In this document: positions 51,869 to 60,233 of the stretch, one piece after another
Position numbering within the stretch: the stretch's first letter is position 1
Layout: every line of letters begins with the position of its first letter
Origin: Salinispora mooreana
GTDB taxonomy: Bacteria; Actinomycetota; Actinomycetes; Mycobacteriales; Micromonosporaceae
Direction of reading: 5' to 3'
NCBI RefSeq assembly: GCF_000379065.1
Contig: NZ_KB900614.1
Span: 4,062,133 to 4,126,132, forward strand
DNA length: 64,000 nucleotides
The notes under the pieces: generated by a model
Seen by the model: only the letters and a program-made list of their open reading frames with translations
Told to the model about the DNA's origin: nothing
The model's database searches: none
Program-made: the position numbers and the translations under genes

Positions 51869-53287
51869 TCAGTCCAGCGCGCCGCGGACTGTCGGGGCGA
51901 GCAGCGCGAGTAGCGCCGCCGGGGCGTCCCGGCGCTCGTCCAGGTGCAGCACCAGGTCCTCGATAGCCTGCTGTCGTTGTCGGTCCAGGATCGGCCCGGT
52001 CAGGTCCCGATACTTGTCCACGACGGCGCCGTTGCTGAGTGGACGCTCCACCGAGCCGAGCGGCGTTTCGGTGCGCTGCTCGTGGGTCTGACCATCATCG
52101 GTGGTCAGGCGCACCCGCCCCGCGGACGCCGGTCCGGACACGCGGTTCACGGTCATCCGGTCGATCAACCGCCACACGTCGTCCTGGTCCAGCCGCTCCC
52201 GTCGGAACTGCTCCACCGAGACCGCCCCGTCCAGGAGCGCCGCCGCCGTCGTGTAGCAGACGGACATCTGCGCGGCGACGCTTTCGATCGGCCGGTCAAG
52301 CGGGAAGACCGCATGGTCGAAGACGGACTCGGCGACCTCGACCTCGATCCGTTCGATCGCACCGGGATCGAAGCCCTCCGTCGCCCGCAGCGCCAGCGCG
52401 GCGTCGATCGACGGGTGGGTGAACACCATCGCCGCGTACGGCTTGATCGTCTGTTCCAGCAGATACCAGCGTTCGCCGAGCGCGTCGCCGATCGCCGACG
52501 GATCGGAGTCGTGCTGCGCGGTGAAGGCCGCGAGATACCCGCCGTAGCCGCGTTCGAAGACCCGCTTGATCCCGACGTAGTCGCCGGCCGCCAGGGTCGC
52601 CGCGACCAGGCCGTTGCGGGCGCCAAAGCCGTGTTGCATGCGCTTGACCATCGACCCGTACTGCGCGGCCATCAACCCGCCCGACTGGGTCGCGGCGATG
52701 CCCAGCGTGTCCTCGAACCGGGCGGGGGTCAGGTCGTACAGCACCCCGCCGGCGGCTGCCGCTCCCAGCCCGCCGAAGACTGCGCCGGAGTGCCAGCCCT
52801 GGGTCAGTAGCTGTGATCCGCCCAGCGCCCGGCCGACCCGGGCCCCGGTCTCGAAACCCAACACCTGGGCCCGGAGGAGGTCCGCCCCGGTGACCGTTCC
52901 ACGGCGGCCGGCCACGGCCAGCAGCACCGGCAGCAACACCGCGTTGGCATGCCAGGGAATCCGGTACGACACGTCGTCGAGCTCGAAGCCCTGGATGAAG
53001 CTGCTGTTCAGCAGCGCCGCCGTGGACGCGTCGGTGGTGCGGTCCCACCCGGCGACCAGGCTGGAGCCGGGCTCGACGGTCAGGCTCCGCACGGCGATCC
53101 GGGACCAGGGCAGTCGGGCACCGACCAGGAGGCAACCGATGCCGTCCAGAATCAGGTGCCGGGCCCGGGCGGCGACGTCGACTGGGATGGCGTCGATCGA
53201 GGTCTTCGCCAGCCAGGTGACGAGCCGACCGGTCGGCCCGTCCGGGTTGGTCGACTCGTCCGGGTTGGTGGGTGATGTACCGGTCAC
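51869..53287 (-). CDS. MmgE/PrpD family protein
   Basis: A 472-residue protein of the 2-methylcitrate dehydratase-like superfamily, seen from GFELDDVSYRIPWHANAVLL, ARVGRALGGSQLLTQGWHSG, GGLMAAQYGSMVKRMQHGFG and ERGYGGYLAAF. GTG 53287 follows GACGGAGGGGCGGGC and is chosen; the open frame upstream covers a repeat region, not protein. No prpB/prpC neighbours occur, so an involvement in the methylcitrate cycle is not supported. Possible relatives include cis-aconitate decarboxylase-like enzymes. Confidence 0.88.
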   Translation of the reverse strand: MTGTSPTNPDESTNPDGPTGRLVTWLAKTSIDAIPVDVAARARHLILDGIGCLLVGARLPWSRIAVRSLTVEPGSSLVAGWDRTTDASTAALLNSSFIQGFELDDVSYRIPWHANAVLLPVLLAVAGRRGTVTGADLLRAQVLGFETGARVGRALGGSQLLTQGWHSGAVFGGLGAAAAGGVLYDLTPARFEDTLGIAATQSGGLMAAQYGSMVKRMQHGFGARNGLVAATLAAGDYVGIKRVFERGYGGYLAAFTAQHDSDPSAIGDALGERWYLLEQTIKPYAAMVFTHPSIDAALALRATEGFDPGAIERIEVEVAESVFDHAVFPLDRPIESVAAQMSVCYTTAAALLDGAVSVEQFRRERLDQDDVWRLIDRMTVNRVSGPASAGRVRLTTDDGQTHEQRTETPLGSVERPLSNGAVVDKYRDLTGPILDRQRQQAIEDLVLHLDERRDAPAALLALLAPTVRGALD

Positions 53288-53374
53288 GCCCGCCCCTCCG
53301 TCTCTTCCGACGTTGTGGGAGGCGATTGCCTCCAGCCGGGGCTTCCCACCGCCAGAGGCGGCGAAACTTTCAAA

Positions 53375-53423
53375 AACGGCAAACCGCTCCAACAACGGCA
53401 AAACCCGCTGGGGCAACGGCAAG
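53375..53423. repeat. Three spaced AACGGCAA repeats upstream of the MmgE/PrpD gene
   Basis: AACGGCAA occurs at 53375, 53394 and 53415 (TTGCCGTT on the coding strand), spaced 19 and 21 bases, so on the same helix face, with partially conserved CCGCT between. It lies between the crtB 3' end and the start at 53287. It may be an operator array, or a local triplication. Confidence 0.55.
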
Positions 53424-53449
53424 CCCCGCCCTCTGCGGTCCTGGGGAGG

Positions 53450-54391
53450 TCAGCGCGGCAGGTTCGCGGAAGACGTGGGCTCCCGCAGTGGGGGGCCGGG
53501 CACCCGGACGGGGGTGCCGGTTCGGGTGAGCAGGGCACGGGCGGTCTCCGCCAGCCGGTGGTGCTGCGGCACCCGGGCCCGTCGGGCGAAGACATCGAAG
53601 TCCTGCTCCGCGACCTCGTCGAGGATGCCCCCGTAGAGGGTGTACGCGGTGCGGATGCAGGCCTGCGAGGCGGGGTCGAGCAGGGTGACCCCGGGTGCGG
53701 CGGCAGCGTAGTGCGCCTGGGCCCGGGCCACCTCGTACCGGATCAGCTCCCGAATCGGTGCGCTGGTCCGGCCGGCGGCGCGGGCAGCCAGGAGGTCATC
53801 GCGGGTGACACCGAAGCGGGCCAGGTCCTCGTCCGGCAGGTAGGTCCGGCCACGGTCGAGGTCCTCGGCGACGTCTCGGATGAAGTTCGTCAGTTGGAAG
53901 GCGAAGCCGAGCTGGCGGGCGGGCTCGCGGGCCGCGGCCCGGTCGGCGCTGCCGAGGATCGGCAGCATCATCGTGCCGATGACGGCGGCGGAGCCCTCCA
54001 TGTAGTGGAGCAGGTCGTCGTAGGTGGGGTAGGAGCTGACGGTCAGGTCCATCGCCATGCTCCTGAGAAACGACGCGAAGTCGTCTCGGTTCAGGTTGAA
54101 GACGGCGATGGTGTGCAGCACGGCGGGGAGCAGCGGGTCGTCGACCGACTCACCGTGCAGGCCGGCGAGGAACCGCGCGGACCAGTCGTCCAGCTGGGCG
54201 GCCCGATGCGCCGCGGGCAACTCCTCGGTTCGGTCAACAATCTCGTCCGCATAGCGGGTGAAACCGTATAAAGCATGTACATGTCGCCGTTTCCACGCGG
54301 GAAGCAGCCGGGTGGCGAGATAGTAGGTGCGGCCGTGGTGACGGTGTAACTCACGGCATCGGTCGTAGGCGGCGGTGAGATCCGTGTCCAC
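53450..54391 (-). CDS. crtB: Phytoene synthase
   Basis: A 313-residue squalene/phytoene synthase. The two Asp-rich motifs are visible: YADEIVDRTEELP (DxxxD) and LTNFIRDVAEDLDRGRTYLP. It joins two geranylgeranyl diphosphates to phytoene. GTG 54391 (MDTDLTAAYDRC) follows GAGGGAGGG, which fixes the start. It is divergent from crtE across 52-65 bases, so the same regulatory sequence can control the whole carotenoid set. Confidence 0.94.
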   Translation of the reverse strand: MDTDLTAAYDRCRELHRHHGRTYYLATRLLPAWKRRHVHALYGFTRYADEIVDRTEELPAAHRAAQLDDWSARFLAGLHGESVDDPLLPAVLHTIAVFNLNRDDFASFLRSMAMDLTVSSYPTYDDLLHYMEGSAAVIGTMMLPILGSADRAAAREPARQLGFAFQLTNFIRDVAEDLDRGRTYLPDEDLARFGVTRDDLLAARAAGRTSAPIRELIRYEVARAQAHYAAAAPGVTLLDPASQACIRTAYTLYGGILDEVAEQDFDVFARRARVPQHHRLAETARALLTRTGTPVRVPGPPLREPTSSANLPR

Positions 54392-54433
54392 CGACCCTCC
54401 CTCAATTCGACGCATGAATCGACGCAACTCGTA

Positions 54434-54448
54434 ACCCTAGGGTATGCT
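54434..54448. promoter_or_regulatory. Palindrome ACCCTAGGGT overlapping the crtE -10 element
   Basis: A perfect 10-base palindrome (54434-54443) touches TATGCT (54443-54448), a good -10. TATGCT ends seven bases before ATG 54456, so crtE would be transcribed leaderless from its start codon. The palindrome between crtB and crtE is a plausible regulator site (for example for the LitR-like protein). Confidence 0.5.
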
Positions 54449-54455
54449 CGCCCGC

Positions 54456-55610
54456 ATGGCCAACGACGCAGTTGTGGGTAAAGCCCCCCGGGTCATCCCG
54501 GCCCGCCGCGGTGGCGAAACCGACCCAGTTCGCGCCCGCTTGGCCGCTTACACCGAGGAGGTCGTCGCTGCGGTCGACGACACGCTCGTCGACTTCCTTG
54601 ACACCGAGATCGACGCACTGGCCGCGATCGACCCAAGCGCCGGCGAGTTCGCCACCATGGCCCGCGACAGCGTGTTGGCCGGCGGGAAGCGGCTCCGCCC
54701 GACCTTCGCCTACTGGGGATGGCGGGGCGTGGTCGGTGGCGTCGAGCCGCTGCCCCCCGTGCTGCCGGCGCTCGCCGCGCTGGAGCTGGTGCACGCCTTC
54801 GCGCTCACCCACGACGACGTGATGGACTCCTCCGCCACCCGACGCGGCCGGCCCACCGCACACGTCGCGGTCGCCGCCCAGCACGCCGCGGCCGGGCGTC
54901 ACGGCGACCCCGGCAAGTTCGGCGAGAACGTCGCCATCCTCGTCGGCGACCTCTGTCTGGTCTGGGCCGACCGGCTCCTCGCGCAGGCCGTTCTGCCGCC
55001 GGCCCGGTTGCTGGAGGTCCGGCGCTGCTACGACCAGATGCGGCTGGAGACCGTCGCCGGACAATACCTTGACATTCTCGGCGAGAGTGACCCGACGAAC
55101 TGGTCGGTGGAGCGGGCCCTGCAGGTCGCCCGTTACAAGACCGCCAGCTACACGGTGCAGTGGCCCCTACTCTTCGGCGCCCGCCTGGCCGGCGTCGGCG
55201 CCGACTCCTCGCTGATCGCGGCATACACCCGCTACGGCCAGGCCGTCGGCGAGGCGTTCCAACTCTGCGACGACCTGCTCGGCGTCTACGGCGACCCGGC
55301 GACCACCGGTAAACCCGCCGGCGATGATCTGCGTACCGGCAAGCCAACCGTGCTGTTCATGCTGGCCCGCGGCCGGGCCGATCCCGCGCAGCGCCGGGCC
55401 CTTGACCAGGTCGGCGTGGGTGCGGACGACCGGGAGGTCACGCGGCTGGCGGAGGTGGTCGCGGAGACCGGTGCCGTCACCCAGGTCGAGCAGATGATCT
55501 CCGATCGGGTCGCCGAGGCGATCGACGCCCTCGAGACTCCGTCGATCGATGACACCGCGCGGACCGCGCTCGCCGGTCTCGCCGCCGTCGCCACCCACCG
55601 GCGAGCATGA
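54456..55610 (+). CDS. crtE: Geranylgeranyl diphosphate synthase (polyprenyl synthetase)
   Basis: A 384-residue trans-prenyltransferase. The first Asp-rich motif is LTHDDVMDSSATRRG (FARM, chain elongation metal site) and the second is QLCDDLLGVYGD. It makes C20 GGPP from IPP and DMAPP for CrtB. The start ATG 54456 (MANDAVVGKAPRV) is favoured because TATGCT just upstream looks like a -10; ATG 54444, within that hexamer, would add four residues. It precedes crtI. Confidence 0.93.
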   Translation: MANDAVVGKAPRVIPARRGGETDPVRARLAAYTEEVVAAVDDTLVDFLDTEIDALAAIDPSAGEFATMARDSVLAGGKRLRPTFAYWGWRGVVGGVEPLPPVLPALAALELVHAFALTHDDVMDSSATRRGRPTAHVAVAAQHAAAGRHGDPGKFGENVAILVGDLCLVWADRLLAQAVLPPARLLEVRRCYDQMRLETVAGQYLDILGESDPTNWSVERALQVARYKTASYTVQWPLLFGARLAGVGADSSLIAAYTRYGQAVGEAFQLCDDLLGVYGDPATTGKPAGDDLRTGKPTVLFMLARGRADPAQRRALDQVGVGADDREVTRLAEVVAETGAVTQVEQMISDRVAEAIDALETPSIDDTARTALAGLAAVATHRRA

Positions 55611-55639
55611 TGGGTGCATTTTCTCAAGGAGGTGGCCAG

Positions 55640-57118
55640 GTGCGCACTGTGCGCGGGCGTACGGACCGGATCGTGATCGTCGGTGCCGGGCTCGGCGGGC
55701 TGGCCTGCGCGCTGCACCTGGCGGGCAGCGGTCGCCAGGTGACAGTGCTGGAACGCGAGCCGGTGCCGGGTGGCCGGGCCGGCCGACTCAGCGTTGACGG
55801 GTACGAGTTCGACACCGGTCCCACGGTGCTGACCATGCCGGATCTGATCGCCGAGGCGCTGCACGCAGTCGGCGAGGAGCTCGACGACTGGCTTGAACTG
55901 AGCCCCCTCGATCCCGCCTACCGGGCGTATTATCCGGACGGCTCCACGCTGGACGTCATCACCGACACGACCCGGATGGCCGCCGAGATCGCGAAGGTCT
56001 GCGGTCCGCGGGAGGCCGACGGCTACCTCCGTTTCGTCGACTACGCCCGGGAGTTGTGGCGCCTCGAGCGGGCCGACTTCATCGAACGCAACCTGGACGC
56101 GCCCACCGATCTGCTCACCGGGAACCTGCTGAAGCTACTCGCCGGCGGTGCCTTCCGGCGGCTCCAAACGAAGATCAACCAGTTCTTCCGAGACCCGCGT
56201 ACCCAACGTGTCTTCTCCTTCCAGGCGATGTATGCCGGGCTCGCGCCGCACGACGCGCTGGCCATCTACGCGGTTATCGCGTACCTCGACTCCGTCGCCG
56301 GCGTGCACTTTCCGCGCGGCGGCATCCACGCCGTCTCGCGGGCCATGGCCGGTGCCGCCGAGAAACACGGGGTGCAGCTCCGGTACGACACCACCGTGAC
56401 CCAGGTGGAGACCGCCGCCGACCGGGCGACCGGCGTCCGGACCGCCAGCGGGGAGTTCGTCCCCGCCGACGTGGTGGTGCTCAACCCGGACCTGCCGGTG
56501 GCACACCGGGAACTGCTCCGGGCCCGGCACCGCCGGTTGACCTACTCCCCCTCCTGCGTGGTCCTGCACGTCGGGTCAACGCAGGGCTATGCGAAGATCG
56601 CTCATCACAACATCCACTTCGGGCGGGCGTGGCGAGGCACCTTCGACGAGGTCATCCGCCGGGGCGAGCTGATGAGCGACCCGTCGCTGCTGGTCACCAA
56701 CCCGAGCCGGACCGACCCGTCGGTAGCCCCCGCCGACCGGCACGCCTACTACGTGCTGGCGCCGGTGCCGAACCTGGACCGGGCCCCGCTCGACTGGCGG
56801 GGTGGCTTGGCCGCCCGCTACGCCGACCGGCTGGTGCGAACACTGGAGGAGCGCGGCTACGTGGGCTTCGGAGACGGCATCGAGGTGCTGCGGACGGTCA
56901 CCCCCGCCGAGTGGGCGGAGCAGGGCATGGCCGCCGGTACACCGTTCGCCTCCGCGCACAACCTCTTCCAGACCGGGCCGTTCCGCCCGCCCACCCTGCA
57001 CCGCGGATTCGACAACGTGGTCTTCGTCGGCTCGGGCACCCAGCCCGGAGTCGGAGTGCCGATGGTGCTGATCTCCGGCAAGCTCGCCGCCGCGCGGGTG
57101 ACGGGAGCCCCTTCATGA
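55640..57118 (+). CDS. crtI: Phytoene desaturase
   Basis: A 492-residue FAD-dependent desaturase. Dinucleotide-binding fold IVIVGAGLGGLACALHLAGSG at the N-terminus, VPGGRAGRLSVDGYEFDTGP next, and the C-terminal carotenoid-type signature NVVFVGSGTQPGVGVPMVLI. GTG 55640 follows AAGGAGGTGGCCAG, which settles the start. It introduces double bonds into phytoene to give lycopene or neurosporene. It is followed by idi with an ATGA overlap. Confidence 0.94.
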   Translation: MRTVRGRTDRIVIVGAGLGGLACALHLAGSGRQVTVLEREPVPGGRAGRLSVDGYEFDTGPTVLTMPDLIAEALHAVGEELDDWLELSPLDPAYRAYYPDGSTLDVITDTTRMAAEIAKVCGPREADGYLRFVDYARELWRLERADFIERNLDAPTDLLTGNLLKLLAGGAFRRLQTKINQFFRDPRTQRVFSFQAMYAGLAPHDALAIYAVIAYLDSVAGVHFPRGGIHAVSRAMAGAAEKHGVQLRYDTTVTQVETAADRATGVRTASGEFVPADVVVLNPDLPVAHRELLRARHRRLTYSPSCVVLHVGSTQGYAKIAHHNIHFGRAWRGTFDEVIRRGELMSDPSLLVTNPSRTDPSVAPADRHAYYVLAPVPNLDRAPLDWRGGLAARYADRLVRTLEERGYVGFGDGIEVLRTVTPAEWAEQGMAAGTPFASAHNLFQTGPFRPPTLHRGFDNVVFVGSGTQPGVGVPMVLISGKLAAARVTGAPS

Positions 57119-57714
57119 CCGCCCGGGAAGCCCACCTGGTCGAGCTGGTGGACGAGGCCGGCGTGGTGACCGGGCAGACCACGGTGCTCGCCGCGCACCA
57201 GCCGCCGGGGCGGCTGCACCGCGCCTTCTCGGTGCTGCTCGTCGACCCCGACGGCCGGGTCCTGCTCCAGCGCCGGGCCGCGGTGAAGACCCGCTTTCCG
57301 CTGCGCTGGGCCAACGCCTGCTGCGGCCACCCGTTGCCCGGGGAGCCGCTGACGACCGCCGCCAACCGTCGGCTCGGCGAGGAGTTGGGTGCCGCGCCGG
57401 TCGAGCTGACCGAGGTCGGCGTCCACGTCTACCGGGCCGAGGACCCGGCCACCGGCAGGGTCGAGTTCGAGTACGACCACGTCCTCCGGGGCGACCTGCC
57501 GGACCGCGCCCCGCTGCGCCCGGATCCGGAGGAGGTCGCCGAGCTGCGCTGGGTGTCCCCGGCCGAGTTGGCAGCGGAGCTCGAGGCCGACCCGCACGTG
57601 TACGCCCCGTGGTTGGGTGGGGTGCTTGACCGGCTCCTACGCCCGGGCGAGCCCACCCTGCGCCAGCCCACGCTGGCGGCCGAGGACGCCCCGGAGCGGC
57701 CAGGTGGCGGATGA
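57115..57714 (+). CDS. idi: Isopentenyl-diphosphate delta-isomerase, type 1
   Basis: A 199-residue NUDIX-type isomerase. It has the Cys of the active site in NACCGHPLPGE, the NUDIX-like helix RRLGEELGAAPVEL, and EYDHVLRGDL. It balances IPP and DMAPP for crtE. The start overlaps the crtI stop (ATGA) and the end overlaps the regulator gene by 11 bases, so it is part of the carotenoid operon. Confidence 0.93.
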   Translation: MTAREAHLVELVDEAGVVTGQTTVLAAHQPPGRLHRAFSVLLVDPDGRVLLQRRAAVKTRFPLRWANACCGHPLPGEPLTTAANRRLGEELGAAPVELTEVGVHVYRAEDPATGRVEFEYDHVLRGDLPDRAPLRPDPEEVAELRWVSPAELAAELEADPHVYAPWLGGVLDRLLRPGEPTLRQPTLAAEDAPERPGGG

Positions 57715-58648
57715 GGCACTGAGCGCGGGTGCCGTCGCCCGTCGGCTGGGGATCGCGGTGACGACCCTGCGTACCTGGCATCAGCGCTACGGGCTGGGGC
57801 CCAGCGAGCATGTCCCCGGGCGCCACCGTCGCTACACCCCGGCCGACCTGATCCGCCTGGAGACCATGCGGCGGCTCACCGCCAACGGGGTCGCCCCGGC
57901 CGAAGCTGCCCGCTGGGCCGTGCAGGCTCCCGACGCCGCGCTTCCCGGGCCCGGGCCCCGGACCGGGAAACGGGGGGCGCGCGGCGGCGGCGGCGCGACA
58001 ATCCCGGTGGGCCGGTCCGGCCCGGCCGCTCGGGGGCTGGCCCGGGCCGCGATGCGGCTTGACTCGAACGCCATCAACGAGGTGATCGACCGCGCCATCC
58101 GCACCGACGGCGTGGTCACCACCTGGGACACGCTGCTGCGACCAGTGCTCGCCGGGATCGGTGAACGGCACGTCGCCACCGCGGCGCTGATCGAGGTCGA
58201 GCACCTGGTGTCCCGCTGCGTGTCGGAGGCGTTCGCCGCGGTGGTCCGTGCTCACGCGCCCGGTGGGCCACCCCGCATCCTGCTCTCCTGCGCCGACGAG
58301 GAGCAGCACAGTCTGGCGCTGGAGGCGCTTGGCGCGGCGCTGGCCGAAGCCGGGATCGCCCACCGGCTGCTCGGTGCCCGAGTGCCGGTGCGGGCGCTGC
58401 TGGAGGCGGTCGACCGTACCGGGCCGGCTGCGGTCGTGCTGTGGTCGCAGACTCGGAGCACCGCCGATCCCGCACAGCTCACCGCCCTGCTCGCGGGCCC
58501 GCATCGGCCGCTGCTGGTGTTCGCGGCCGGGCCGGGCTGGCGGGCTGACAGGCTCCCCGCCGGGGTGGTGCGCCCGGTTGACCTCGCCGAGGCGCTCTCG
58601 CTCGCCGCAGCCGTACGCGACTCGCTGGATCAGTCCGCCGCGGGGTAG
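57704..58648 (+). CDS. litR: LitR/CarH-like MerR regulator with B12-binding domain
   Basis: A 314-residue protein. MerR helix-turn-helix (LSAGAVARRLGIAVTTLRTW, residues 6-25), a linker, and a cobalamin-binding-2 region with a four-helix cap (about 110-185) and a Rossmann-like part (about 190-300). A histidine at 202 in DEEQHSLALEAL fits the cobalt ligand. The cap motif W-x9-E-H of CarH reads H156-x9-E166-H167, so the Trp is replaced. It is cotranscribed with idi, and probably controls crt genes in response to light or AdoCbl. Confidence 0.85.
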   Translation: MADEALSAGAVARRLGIAVTTLRTWHQRYGLGPSEHVPGRHRRYTPADLIRLETMRRLTANGVAPAEAARWAVQAPDAALPGPGPRTGKRGARGGGGATIPVGRSGPAARGLARAAMRLDSNAINEVIDRAIRTDGVVTTWDTLLRPVLAGIGERHVATAALIEVEHLVSRCVSEAFAAVVRAHAPGGPPRILLSCADEEQHSLALEALGAALAEAGIAHRLLGARVPVRALLEAVDRTGPAAVVLWSQTRSTADPAQLTALLAGPHRPLLVFAAGPGWRADRLPAGVVRPVDLAEALSLAAAVRDSLDQSAAG

Positions 58649-58810
58649 TGCTGCCCGCGAGGGCTTCACCTGCGGCTTCGGGTCCCGCGGGGAACACCCG
58701 GGGTCGGTTTGGCTGAGCGACGCGCCATCACGTATGCTTTCCAAGCCTCCGGCGGGGCCGGATGGGAGCAAGACCGTCAGAACTTGTGAGTGTGCAATGA
58801 TGGCGGGGCC

Positions 58811-58883
58811 GCCCTCATCGTCTAGCGGCCCAGGACGCCGCCCTTTCAAGGCGGTAGCACGGGTTCGAATCCCGTTGGGGGCA
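58811..58883 (+). tRNA. tRNA-Glu (anticodon TTC)
   Basis: A 73-base tRNA with acceptor arms GCCCTCA/TGGGGGC, D-loop CGTCTAGCGGCCCAGGACG, anticodon loop CTTTCAA giving TTC, and T-loop GGTTCGAATCC. First of three tRNAs in a row on the plus strand. No CCA is encoded. Confidence 0.96.
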
Positions 58884-58909
58884 CGGTCCGACCTCGGTCG
58901 GATGAGCAA

Positions 58910-58983
58910 GGTCCTGTGGAGCAGTTGGAGTGCTCGCCGCCCTGTCAAGGCGGAGGTCGCGGGTTCAAGTCCCGTCAGGACCG
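58910..58983 (+). tRNA. tRNA-Asp (anticodon GTC)
   Basis: A 74-base tRNA. Acceptor arms GGTCCTG/CAGGACC, anticodon loop CTGTCAA giving GTC, T-loop GGTTCAAGTCC. It follows tRNA-Glu by 26 bases and is followed by a long perfect hairpin. Confidence 0.96.
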
Positions 58984-58986
58984 CAA

Positions 58987-59024
58987 ATGTCGAAGGCCGC
59001 GCCAGCACGCGCGGCCTTCGACAT
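58987..59024 (+). terminator. Long perfect hairpin after tRNA-Asp
   Basis: A 16-base perfect inverted repeat (arms 58987-59002 and 59009-59024) with a 6-base loop. It ends the tRNA-Glu/Asp transcript. There is no T-tract. Confidence 0.85.
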
Positions 59025-59085
59025 ATCGGGCAGATGACCCAGCGCGTCGGCGACCCCGGCGGGCGGGTATCATGGCCCGAAGCAC

Positions 59086-59159
59086 GGCCAGGTAGCTCAG
59101 TTGGTACGAGCGTCCGACTGAAAATCGGAAGGTCGGCGGTTCGACCCCGCCCCTGGCCA
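59086..59159 (+). tRNA. tRNA-Phe (anticodon GAA)
   Basis: A 74-base tRNA with acceptor arms GGCCAGG/CCTGGCC, anticodon loop CTGAAAA giving GAA, and T-loop GGTTCGACCCC. It has its own upstream -10 candidate (TATCAT, about 59069-59074). tRNA genes are frequent attachment sites; the recombinase module lies about 1 kb downstream. Confidence 0.96.
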
Positions 59160-59184
59160 CATAGCCTTTCGCCGGGCTATACGG

Positions 59185-59219
59185 TCCCCACCAGCGGAAA
59201 CGTAGGTGGGGATCTTTTG
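59185..59219 (+). terminator. Rho-independent terminator after tRNA-Phe
   Basis: TCCCCACC (59185-59192) pairs with GGTGGGGA (59205-59212) around a 12-base loop and is followed by TCTTTTG, a T-rich tract. A smaller hairpin ATAGCC/GGCTAT precedes it. Confidence 0.85.
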
Positions 59220-59557
59220 TCTTCCTTGATCATCGATCATCCCGCACCGGAGTGGCCGCACCAGATGGCCGCAGTAGCGACAGCTCCACCTGGCCCGACG
59301 CCAGCATCTCCCCCAACCTCGTGACGGCCTGCCGCTTCATCTCCTCGGACGGGTCCTCTGGCGACGTCGGATATTGAAAGTGTCTGAATACCTGCCCGCC
59401 GGTTCGAGTCGCAGGTTGAACGACCTTGTTGGGGTGATTGCGCCACCCGCTGACTGTGCCCTCCTGCCACCGTCCGTCGAGGGCTGCCGAATCGTGGCGC
59501 ATCACGGCATGCGTCGTGCAACTTCGGCGGGCCCTCGGCGGACTGGTGCGAGGGTCG
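59220..59557. other. Intergenic stretch between the tRNAs and the DinB-like gene
   Basis: No gene I can support. A minus-strand frame of 91 codons (59230-59505, with EEMKRQAVTRLGEMLASGQVEL near its end) is protein-like in part but lacks a ribosome binding site or recognisable family. I found no repeat of the tRNA-Phe 3' end here. Confidence 0.35.
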
Positions 59558-60184
59558 TCAGAGAGCAGCGATTGACGCGGGTGCTCGTTCTTGCCGCGCG
59601 AGTGCCCGGACCACGTTCAGCGGCCCGTGGCGCCATGCTGCGATGCGGCTGAGCAGTTGGATCGTCGCGTCTGTCGCGTGGTCAGGCATCGGCGGCGTGG
59701 GTGTGCCCAGGCTGACCGCCAGGTCGTCGGCATGCACGACCAGTTCCATTACGCGTGTCAGCAAGAAGTCGTTCACCGTCAGGCCGCAGTCGCCGAGGTC
59801 GATGATGCGCTCTGCAGATTGTCCTGGGAGTACCGTTCGCAGCTCGCGGAGCGCTGCGTCAACATCGTCGGCGAGTTCTTCGGGAGTCGTCGCTGCGGCA
59901 GCCTGCTCACTGCGCTGTCGGATGCCGACGTTGTCAGCGCTGTCGACACCCGAGGTCACCCATGTGTTACCGGTGAAGTGGTCGAGGACCGAGATCGCGG
60001 AATCGCCTGGCGCGGCGGCGAGATAGGTCACGGTGTGGGTGATCTGGTTTGCCAGGTGACGGGCGAGGCCACCGGTGGAGAAGTCGGGCAGCGCGCTCGG
60101 CTTGGACCATCGTTCGGCTAACACCGGCTCGCGTAGTAGGCCCATCGCGGCCTCAGAGGAGCCCAGGAATGCATCTCGGATCAT
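59558..60184 (-). CDS. Maleylpyruvate isomerase-like (mycothiol-dependent DinB superfamily) protein
   Basis: A 208-residue protein of the TIGR03086/DinB four-helix class: it has FSTGGLARHLANQITHTVTY at the first helix, with the metal-ligand type His, and GLTVNDFLLTRVMELVVHADDLAVSLG, with E-x2-x-H motifs. Such proteins use mycothiol as a cofactor or resemble bacillithiol transferases. The active enzyme function is unknown. It stands between the tRNA cluster and the recombinase module, converging on neither. Confidence 0.82.
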   Translation of the reverse strand: MIRDAFLGSSEAAMGLLREPVLAERWSKPSALPDFSTGGLARHLANQITHTVTYLAAAPGDSAISVLDHFTGNTWVTSGVDSADNVGIRQRSEQAAAATTPEELADDVDAALRELRTVLPGQSAERIIDLGDCGLTVNDFLLTRVMELVVHADDLAVSLGTPTPPMPDHATDATIQLLSRIAAWRHGPLNVVRALARQERAPASIAAL

Positions 60185-60233
60185 CTATGCAGGCTAGGCC
60201 GATCGGTGCCGTCGCGGCGTTACCCCATGCTGT

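Noticed and set aside
56056..57114. A long plus-strand frame over crtI leading into idi
   Set aside because: It is a shadow of crtI; the real idi starts in the ATGA overlap at 57115.
59160..59557. attR/attL duplicate of tRNA-Phe for the recombinase module
   Set aside because: No copy of the tRNA 3' end was visible between the tRNA and 60.2 kb; the other element end may lie outside the window, so the site is unproved.
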